A program made the position numbers and the translations under genes. Under the pieces are notes generated by a model, which saw only the letters and a program-made list of their open reading frames with translations, made no database searches and had not been told where the DNA came from. DNA of 64,000 bases from contig JAZLJL010000036.1 of the NCBI GenBank assembly GCA_045617845.1, positions 1 to 64,000 on the forward strand. Reading direction: 5' to 3'. Below, piece after piece: positions 34,478-43,600 of this stretch. The stretch comes from UBA1181 sp045617845 (GTDB taxonomy: Bacteria > Bacteroidota > Bacteroidia > Bacteroidales > Paludibacteraceae). Numbering within the stretch: position 1 is the stretch's first letter; every line of letters starts with the position of its first letter.

Positions 34478-35845
34478 ATGGCAGATGATCAATTGCAACA
34501 AGCAGAACAAGCTACTGCTGAGGCTGGTGTGAAGACTGGTGCCCCTTCGTTGGCTGACGCACTTAACTCCTTGGCTCGTTTTGGCGGTTTTACTTTCTTG
34601 GAGACCGCGATAGATGGTGTCCAAAACTTGAACCCTGAGCGTAAGGCTCGTAAGAACATGTTCCTTCAAGATGCTCAAAAGAAGGGCGAAAGAAAAGATT
34701 TGGCTAACAAGATCGACCTTTGGATCGACCTTCTTACTAACAGTAAGGATATCCCCGAGATGGTGGAGAAATGCCAAGGTAAGGCTACTTCCGTAGCTGC
34801 TCTCTTGTCGAAGAACCAACTTGCTGCCGTTCAGGCTGTTAAGAATTTGGAGAAGTCTTATAGGGCTATCCAATTGTTCTATAAGAACACTGAGGTCGAT
34901 AAAGTGCCTAACATCACTATCGTTAACGCTTCCCAAGAGCAAATCACTGATCTCGACAACCCTCGTTTCATTGATTGCGTCGCTGATGAGTTGAAACAAA
35001 ACTTCGACCGTCTCGATTTGAGGAATAGCTATTCGTTGCTCGTTGTCCCTGGTTATTTGGGTTCAAACATGGTGCTCGACAAGTGGTCCAAAATCGCAAA
35101 CGCTAACAAGGTTATGATGTATACCGACTTCGCTGACCTTGATCACCCTGATGATGTTGTTGAACTCTTCGCTAGCGCTGACCACGCAGGTGGTGACGCT
35201 TATAAGAGTAACACTGTTATGTGCTGTAACTGGTTGGTCGGCCGTAACGCTTATAAGGAAATTGGCGAGGAAGACGATTTGCGTGTCTCTCCTGCCGCTG
35301 CCCTCGCAGGAAAGGTTTATACGACTTTGATGTCTCAGGTTACCGCTGGTAAGAAATATGGTGGTTTGAATGAGGTTGAGTCTGTCGCGTTCCCATTGCG
35401 TAAGAGCGAAATCTCACAATTGGAGTCTATGGGTCTCGTTCCTATGGTGAACGAATATAGCAAGGTGATGGCGTTCTCCGCTAAGACTTTGTTCAATGGT
35501 GACAACTTGGGTCTCCAGACATATTCCGTCGTTCGTGTGTTCGACTACGTTACGAAGGTGTTGTTCGACTTCCTTAATCGTCGTTCTTTCGAGAACTGGA
35601 GTGGTAAGACCGAACGTGACCTCCGCTCTCAAATCGTTAAGTTCTTGGATGGTATCCAGGGCCCTAGCAAATTGATTGAGCGTTCTAAGATTCTCCGTTT
35701 GGAGCAAGACCCTAACCAAAAGGACCGTGTTTATTTGGATATCCATATCACTCCTTATTTCCCTGCTAAGAGCTTCGTCATCAAATTGGATGGCCAAAAG
35801 GGTGATGACGGAACTGATTGGGAAAGCTCTGTGGAAAACGCTTGA
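34478..35845 (+). CDS. tssC: T6SS contractile sheath large subunit TssC
   Basis: The protein has 455 residues. It is the large sheath subunit (VipB), which polymerises with TssB and contracts to drive the Hcp tube outward. Supporting segments are PSLADALNSLARFGGFTF near the start, YSLLVVPGYLGSNMVLDKWS, RKSEISQLESMGLVPMVNE and the VRVFDYVTKVLFDFLNRRSF stretch toward the end. The N-terminal region is shorter than in proteobacterial TssC, as usual in T6SSiii. It ends the tube/sheath block and is followed by a strong terminator. Confidence 0.92.
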   Translation: MADDQLQQAEQATAEAGVKTGAPSLADALNSLARFGGFTFLETAIDGVQNLNPERKARKNMFLQDAQKKGERKDLANKIDLWIDLLTNSKDIPEMVEKCQGKATSVAALLSKNQLAAVQAVKNLEKSYRAIQLFYKNTEVDKVPNITIVNASQEQITDLDNPRFIDCVADELKQNFDRLDLRNSYSLLVVPGYLGSNMVLDKWSKIANANKVMMYTDFADLDHPDDVVELFASADHAGGDAYKSNTVMCCNWLVGRNAYKEIGEEDDLRVSPAAALAGKVYTTLMSQVTAGKKYGGLNEVESVAFPLRKSEISQLESMGLVPMVNEYSKVMAFSAKTLFNGDNLGLQTYSVVRVFDYVTKVLFDFLNRRSFENWSGKTERDLRSQIVKFLDGIQGPSKLIERSKILRLEQDPNQKDRVYLDIHITPYFPAKSFVIKLDGQKGDDGTDWESSVENA

Positions 35846-35877
35846 TTGGGATTGTCTGATCCTTTTCATTGTGATAC

Positions 35878-35910
35878 AAACTCCTGCCTTTTTAAGGTGG
35901 GAGTTTTTTT
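35878..35910 (+). terminator. Terminator after tssC
   Basis: AAACTCC-TG-CCTT-TTT-AAGG-TG-GGAGTTT followed by a T-run, 32 bp past the tssC stop. The remaining gap to 36269 is AT-rich; TATCTTTG at 36051-36058 is a possible -7 box for the next gene. Confidence 0.85.
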
Positions 35911-36269
35911 CTTTCCTCTGCTTGTAGTGATTCTTTTCTGTTATTCGCTTTGCAAATTTCCGTTTTTTATTCTGTTGCCGTTTTTTTGTAGTTTCAAAGA
36001 TTTCTTTCTCCGCTTTTTCTCGCCAAAATCATAATTTTTATTTTTTTTATTATCTTTGCTTTTAATAAATGGATGGAAACACAATGACATTTATTGTGAA
36101 GTTGATTTTTTTTTTGATGTCTTTCCCGTTTATAGTGGATAGTGTCTAATGTGATGGTGTTGATGTCGTTTTTATTTTCATTTGTCACTTTTTATGGTAT
36201 AAGTAACCCAATCGGCAGAGGATTATTTGTTTTCTGTTGTATGGTTAGTGGGAATAATGGTTAACTGAA

Positions 36270-36971
36270 ATGGAAGATTTAGAGAGAGAAAAAACGACGG
36301 AACCTATTTTAAGTGAAAATCCTCGTTATGCGGAAGTCAGTAGTTGGGGCATGACCAGTGATGGGTGGAAAGTTTTCCGTCCTGTCCGTTTCATTATTGA
36401 GTATTCTCCTTCAGGAGATTTCTGCGCATATGACAAGGAATACCACAAGAATGGCGTGTTGAAAACCATTCATCAGCGTTTGTTCAATAGGTCAATTGGC
36501 ATGACGAGACGCTATGATTCGGACGGTTATCTTGTGGAAAAGGAGAATGAGGATTTCTATTACCGCCAATTGCAGGTGAAACCCCAGGATTTAGCCGATT
36601 TCCTTGAAAACGAGGGATGGTACGACAGGAAAACAGGTGAGTCTTATCTAGGTGATTTGGGTTATGAACCTTGTACTAATGGTGAGTTCACTTATATGGT
36701 TTTCCAAAGTGTTAAGGTGAAGTATGCCAGTGGGAAATGGTATGTCAAGCTGAACCATATCCGTGCAATTCCTCCGCAATTCCTGGATAAGCATAGTAAT
36801 GGAGTGGTGGATCCGGATGGGAACCGTTGTTTGCCGGATCCTGATACAGGGCTGTATCGTTCTGGTACCGTTTGGTCCATCGTTTATGTGATTGATGCTC
36901 AGACATTCGAATCATCTGTCAAGTGGATGTTCGGCGTTATGGTGCAGATGGACGACGAGTCCAACGAATAG
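36270..36971 (+). CDS. Soluble protein of unknown function next to tssBC
   Basis: The protein has 233 residues. No signal peptide or transmembrane segment is seen, so it is cytoplasmic or a secreted cargo without classical signal. It is rich in aromatic residues and contains YDKEYHKNGVLKTIHQRLF and GMTRRYDSDGYLVEKE, which loosely recall short MORN/YwqK-type beta hairpins, then LADFLENEGWYDRKTGESYL and a proline/aspartate-rich DPDGNRCLPDPDTGLY. I do not recognise the family. It lies between tssC and the type IX cassettes with its own upstream gap, so a T6SS link is only positional. Confidence 0.55.
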   Translation: MEDLEREKTTEPILSENPRYAEVSSWGMTSDGWKVFRPVRFIIEYSPSGDFCAYDKEYHKNGVLKTIHQRLFNRSIGMTRRYDSDGYLVEKENEDFYYRQLQVKPQDLADFLENEGWYDRKTGESYLGDLGYEPCTNGEFTYMVFQSVKVKYASGKWYVKLNHIRAIPPQFLDKHSNGVVDPDGNRCLPDPDTGLYRSGTVWSIVYVIDAQTFESSVKWMFGVMVQMDDESNE

Positions 36972-37404
36972 CTTTTTCGATAGTATAGATGCAAGGTTAA
37001 TTTATTTACGCCGTTGCGCGAGTCATCCTTCGATTGGGGTCCGCAACGGCGTATTTTGTGAAGTGCCGGACTCCCTGGTTTAACATTTTTTGTCCTAAGG
37101 ATGTTGGGTTAGTCTTGCTTATGATTATAATTATGAGTAAGTTCGCATTGTTAAATGTTAATTAATAAAACTATAGAATAGAAAGATGGGAAACAAATTC
37201 TTTTCTGGTCCTGGATGCTTCTGCGCTGATATTGAATTCTATCGCGGGATCGAAGTCATGTGTTTAATCCGAAATAAGTTGAAAGGGCATAAACTGTCTC
37301 TTGAACAATGGTGATAAAATGGGATGGTGATAGTGGAAGTGCCGATTGATAGTTTAGGGTATCTCCTATTGTTACGCCCGTTCGCATATTAACATTTATT
37401 AAAG
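36972..37404. other. Gene-free stretch before the type IX cassettes
   Basis: No credible ORF, RNA gene or repeat seen. AACGGCG / CGTTGCG-like inversions around 37008-37050 may be a terminator for the preceding gene, but there is no T-run. Confidence 0.4.
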
Positions 37405-37434
37405 TTTGCGGATATGTTAATTTTTGTATCTTTG
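37405..37434 (+). promoter_or_regulatory. Promoter of type IX cassette 1
   Basis: TTTG at 37405-37408 and TATCTTTG at 37427-37434 with an 18-bp spacer, giving a leader of about 180 nt. Confidence 0.7.
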
Positions 37435-37497
37435 CAAAATTATTATTGGAAGATGTTAATTCAGTAATTGTTTTATTAAAAAAATACGAAAAGTGTT

Positions 37498-37589
37498 GTT
37501 GTAGATTGGGACTGAAACAGAGAGTGTCATGGTATGGATGTCCAGGTGGGTATAATAGAGTTTTTACAGGTGAATCCCAATCTAGCAAC
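37498..37589 (+). other. Long-range stem in the leader of the giant adhesin mRNA
   Basis: GTTGTAGATTGGGA at 37498-37511 pairs with TCCCAATCTAGCAAC at 37575-37589, 14 bp with a single bulged base, enclosing 63 nt. It ends about 30 nt before the start codon. The enclosed part contains two CAGGTG copies. This looks like a structured regulatory leader; no known riboswitch class was recognised. Confidence 0.5.
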
Positions 37590-37618
37590 AGTTAAATAGA
37601 AGATAAAAGATATTAACG

Positions 37619-40600
37619 ATGAAGACGTTAAAAGTATTGTTATTATTGTGTCTTGTGTCCTGTTTGGAGGGTTGGTCGCAAACAACAAAATATTATGTCA
37701 CTTTCGATGGTGGTGGTGACCGTGATGGGTCCAGTTGGAGCAATGCGATTAATTCGGAACAATTTTCAGATTTATTTGCGACTGCCGCTTCTGGAACGAC
37801 ATTTTATATGGCATCCGGCAAGTATTATCCCAAGAGTGAGAGTGTGGGCTTGGTGACGGAAAAAGCCTTTATCATTGAGGGTGGTTACACTCTCGTAGAT
37901 GGAGAATGGACTCGGGATTTGTCCACGTTAACCGAATCGGACATGACCATATTGGTGGGAGATGTCTCATCTGACGCTTCTGAGAACCAGACGATTGCTA
38001 TTACGCCGACGGGTAAAGATGCCCTGCCCACGAACATTTCAGGTGTTATTTTCGAGAGTTCCGCTAAGGATACTGTCTTTGTGTTGAGCAATGTGGGAAG
38101 TGGGGCGGAGATCGTTTTTTCGAATGGAGTCGTGAGAAGAACTTCCACAATACCATGTGAAGAGGGTGAAGGTAGTGAGTATACGGCGACAATCATCGTT
38201 GGCGAGAATACGAAATTTGGTGTTGAGGGAATAGACACAGTAACATTTTCCGTTATCGGCGATAGGACGGTAACCCTTTCGGCAAGGAACACTTTCGGTT
38301 GTATGGTGACTGATGTTTATAACGTGACCGTTTTGCCGAAACCACAGGTGATTCGAGATTCTGCCAATTATTATGTGAAAGTGGAGGCCACCGGAACTGG
38401 TGATGGGTCCTCGTGGGCGAATGCCATGAGTAATGAGTCATTTGCTTTCGCTTTCGATAAGGTGGAGAATGGTTCCACTTTCCATTTCGCTGCGGGTACG
38501 TATACTCCGGTCTATTCTTATGATTATGAAGGGGAAAATTACTTATGTTTTGCTTCGGATAAATGTGTTAATTTAAGAGGAGGCTACGGGGGAAATCCTT
38601 CGGAAGGAGAGAAACCTAATGTTGGTAAGAACAAAGCAATATTAAAAGGTGTTGCATACATTCCTGAATCAGATGGTGATATTTCAGTTACTGGCATTGA
38701 CATAGCGGTGATGGACACAATAGCATTTTTCCTTTCCGGCGAGAAGGGTAAGGTCAATTTGACGATGGATAGTTGTGATGTCAATTTCTTTGGTGCTCGT
38801 GAAAATCTCATGGACGAGGCTATTGGTGTTTCTTTGAAGCAAGTTGAAACGACCCGCATTTCTAACTGCTATATCCATTATGGTACGGGTTATTTTGGTA
38901 GTATAGGTGTTTCATGTGTGGACGGAAGAAGTTTGATTGTTTCTTCTTCATTTTTCAGTGAAGTATATTCTTCAATTAAAACATCAGGTCTAAGCAGTGT
39001 TTGTATTGAAAACAGTACAATAAATGATTTTGCGCTAGTTTTTTCAAGTGATAAGACCACGTTGATTAATAATACTATATATAATTCCTCGTGTATATTT
39101 GAAGGACAGGCCCAAATTGTTGGAAATATTATTTACAGCAATTTCAATATTGGTGATGCAAGTGTAGTGTCTTCATATAATATCATAATAGGGGATGGTT
39201 TGTTGTCTTGGGAGTCGAACAATGATATATTGACAACAGAAGTGGATTTGTTGAGTATTTTAGAGAAAGATGAAGCAGGACAACCGCTTTTAGCTGACAA
39301 TGGTGGTTTCACATCTAATATCGCTTTGCTATCTGACGTTTTGCCGGATGGCCAATCCATTCGTTTCGATCGTACGGGTCTGACGGACGTGGATGTCGAC
39401 CAGCGTGGAATTGTTCGCCCTGAGCTCACCTGTATGGGAGCATACGAAATCGGAATCGTTAACAAAACCATTACCCTGAATGATACCATTGTGGTTGCGG
39501 GTTCATATGAGGATCTCGCTTCTGGTGTCACAAAGGTTCTAGAGATCGGAGACACGATATTGAATGATACGGTAAGGCACGGGGAAGACATTCCGGATAC
39601 TTTCTATGTCCGCAAAGTCACTGTTTTGCCTAAATCGACGAACCATAATTATTATGTGACGGTTAATGGTACCGAGGGCGGTGATGGCTCTTCTTGGGCG
39701 ACAGCGATGAGTAACGACCAGTTCGCCTTCGCTTTCGACAAAGTGGAAGATGGCGCTACGTTCCATTTTGCGGAAGGTACATATTATCCAGTGCTATATA
39801 ATGAAAAGAGCGACGCCGTTAGAGGAGAGTCTTTCTATACAACAAATTTGGTGAACCTCCAAGGTGGTTATCCTGCGGATGTGATGGATGAGAATGCAGT
39901 ACCTCTTCCGGAATTGTATCATGCGACTTTTACGGGTAAACATTTTCGGGATACTATTGAGGTGACTTCTCCGAATGTGGTTTTATACTCTTTGTCCAAG
40001 GAGGGAACTGTTAAGGTAAGTGGATTGGCGTTTGAGGAGGCCTTACCCCTTACGGATCCGTTTATTACGTTCTGGGATGCGTTGCTGGGTTTTGACGCAC
40101 ATGTGGAGAACGTCGTTTTCGAGGTGAGCAATTGTAGTTTCAAGTTGGCTGATCATACGTTATTCTGTTCCGATTCTTGCTCGGGAACGATAAGAGACTG
40201 CGAATTTGACGGAGGAAGAGTCGTCTTGACTAATGGTGAGGGAATTGAAGTTGAGTCTTCCACGTTCGCTGAATTATATTTTGGTGCGAAGAACTTTGAT
40301 GAAGTAACCTTATATAATAACACCTTCTTATCCAACACGCCTAATAATTCTTATAATAATTATGTGGAATTGGTTAACGACAAGAGTCTGTCCTTGCAAA
40401 ACAATACGTTTTTAGAAAGAATAAGTATTGAAGGGTCAGACAAAGCGGAAATGATTGGGAATATCATTATGCAGTTGGATGGACCATCAAGCATATCTAC
40501 GAAGTATAATTTATATGTCGACAAAGAATCTTTGAATCTTGATCCGAGTTTCACGCAAAATAGTTTCGAGGGGTATTCTGATTCGGATATTTCTGTGAAT

Positions 40601-43600
40601 CTTGAGGAGTTACAGAACTTATTGGAGTATAAGAACGAAATGTTTGAGTTGAATAACAATGAGGGACCTACGAAGACTGTCGCTTTGAAATCCGATATTT
40701 TGTCGGATAGTACTTCTATTCGTTTCAACCGTAATGGATTTACGAATGTGGATGTTGACCAAAGGGGAGTTTCTCGTCCAGACTCGACTTGTGTTGGCTC
40801 ATACGAAATAGGCCTTTCAAAGGTTATCATTTATTTGACTGAAATTCCAGTCCATGCGGGTGAGTATCAAGATAATTCTTATGGTAACGGGAAGAGTGTA
40901 GTTGTCCCGGTTGGACCTTATGTTTGGCGTGATACGGTATATGCTTCTTTGCAAGGTGGAATTGATACCGTCTATGTCAGAAATTTGTCTGTCTTAGCTA
41001 ATGGGGAGAAGAAAGATGATGGATTCCATTACTATGTGAAGACAAGCGGCAAAGGGGATGGTTCGTCTTGGGAAGAGGCAATGAGCAGTGAGGCTTTCGA
41101 GTATATGTATGATAAAGTTGATGATGGGGCTACTTTCCATTTTGCTGCAGGTCGGTATACGCCGACAAACAAAATGACAGGCTTTTGGACTGACAAATGT
41201 GTGAACTTGGTGGGTGGTTATCCTGCAAACCCTTCAAAAGGAGAAATGCCGCGCCCAGGAGATGAAGACACTAAAGTCGTCATTGCAGGTGTGGATTATG
41301 GTATATGGTTTGCTCCTACTAATGACGGTACGATTCGTGTGTCCGGCTTTGATTTCGGAATGAAGGGTGTCAATACTTCCTCTCCATTCATTGTGAAAGG
41401 CGGGAAAGCGGACGTTAAATTAGAGGTGGATAGTTGTACCTTCCTGAACAATACTCAAGCTATGATTTTGGATACGGTATCTGTCACAATCAAGGATTGT
41501 AATTTCATAGATAACTATTTTGATATTCAAGGTAAGAAAGATTTGACTATTGTGTCTTCCTTTATTGAAACCATGTCCGGCGGCCATTTATGCTCTTCTT
41601 TCGAGTCTGTGAGGATTTTTAATTCTACGGTGAATAGCGCTTTGAGGATTTTTGATTTTGATTCCCTCTCATTGGTTAATAATACTATTTTGGACCTTTG
41701 CGAATTTGGGTCGAATGACTTGGGCGGTATTAATTTCACGGGTAATATATTCTGTAAAGGATTCAAATTGGAAGAGAGCGGATTTAACATAGTGTCTTCC
41801 CATAATCTTTATGGCGTTAATGCGACTTGGATGTCTGGCACAGACCTCAGTGCGACTCCCGATCAGTTGCATTCTCTTCTTTCGTTTGACGTTGAAAATG
41901 AAATTGCGATTTTGTCCGACACTGACAGTTATACCAAGGTCGTCGCCCTCTTGGCTGACACGTTGTCAGATGGCAACTCGATTCGTTTCAACCGTCAAGG
42001 TGTGACTGATGTTGTGGTTGACCAGCGTGGATATGTGCGTGCGGACTCTACATGTATGGGCGCTTATGAGTTTCCTTTGACAGAAAGAACTATCCATCTT
42101 GCTGATACCATAATTACGCCGGGCGATTATCTCGACCCTTATGGATTAAGTGCGGAAGGCTTGGCTATAGGCGAACTCGTGTTGACGGATACGATACCTG
42201 GTGCCAGTGATAATGAGCCTGACATCATCTATACCCGTAAAGTCACTGTGTTGCCGCAGGCTTATGAGGATGACCAAAAAGCTCTCCATTATTATGTAAA
42301 GCAGAATGGTGATGGTACGGGTGACGGTTCCTCGTGGCGTAATGCGATGAGCGCACAAGATTTCGCTTTCGCCTTGAATAAGGTGGAGGATAACGCTACG
42401 TTCCATATCGCAGAGGGTACCTATAATCCGGTATTCTCGGCTCCTGGATTGACGGATCTTGATAATGTTTCTTCCAAGGCGTTCTTTACCGACCATTCGG
42501 TTAATTTAATAGGTGGTTACTCCAAGGAAGAAGTTTCTCTCTCTGCGGTACCTAATTCATTACATGAGACCATTTTCGAGGGTGCGGAAGATGCTTCCCG
42601 TACTTCCATTCATGTGTTAATGTTTAATCCTACAGAGACGGGTAAAAAACTTTCTTGTAAATATATCAATTTCAAACGTGTCGTTTCGTATCGTTCGATG
42701 GACGGATTGGTCAACGCGAACCTTACCTCGGGCCTTTCCGCAATTTGTGAATTCGATAGCTGTCGGTTCTCTGATGCGTGGTGTGGCATAAGGACCAGCA
42801 ATTGCGCCGCGACTATCCGCAATTGCCAGTTCATCTCGTCGGATAATTCTAATGCGATTTCTATAGAGGGTATTTCTAGTGATACGGTTAAGATTGAGTC
42901 TTCTTATGTGAAGGGTGGCGTTAATATTGTTGAGCATTTTTACCACATCGTCAATTCCACTTTGGAGAATGTCTCAATTAGTAGCGCGGTCTCTGTTCCC
43001 AAAACAGGTTATGTAGATAACTCGACCATCGGTACATTCGTCGCCGGTGCGGATAGAATCGTTTTGAGGGCGAGCATCATCTATTCTGACCTCTATTTAG
43101 TGGGTGACGCCAATAATATCAAGTCATACAATAACATCTATCCGGCAGATGATGCGGATATCGCTTCAATCCAAGGTCAGGGTGACTTGTTGTTGTCTGT
43201 CGATGAGATGAAATATATCATGGCTCATGACGAGAACTCCTTCCTTGCGGAGGACAATGGTGGATTCACTTATACGATAGCCCTTATTTCAGATACTTTA
43301 TCTAGCGGTGCTTCTATCCGCTACGAAAAAAAGAATCCAATGTTGAAGTTGGATGTGGATCAAAGAGGTGTGTATCGTCCGGACGAGACGTGCCGCGGAG
43401 CATATGAGTTCGGCTGTCTACCTACTTCGGTTACATATGAAGGCCAATTTGTGGATTATAATGGCGAAGAAGCTCCAGGTTGGCATTCCGACACTACGGT
43501 TGTCGTTGATGCCGGAGGTTGTACCCATGAAACCATTCGTTCTTATGTCGTATTGCCTCCTGAATTACCTGAATATTATGTCAAGACCGTTAGCAAAGGT

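Noticed and set aside
37502..37584. Inverted repeat as insertion-sequence ends
   Set aside because: Only 63 bp lie between the arms, with no transposase and no target duplication; an RNA stem is a better reading.
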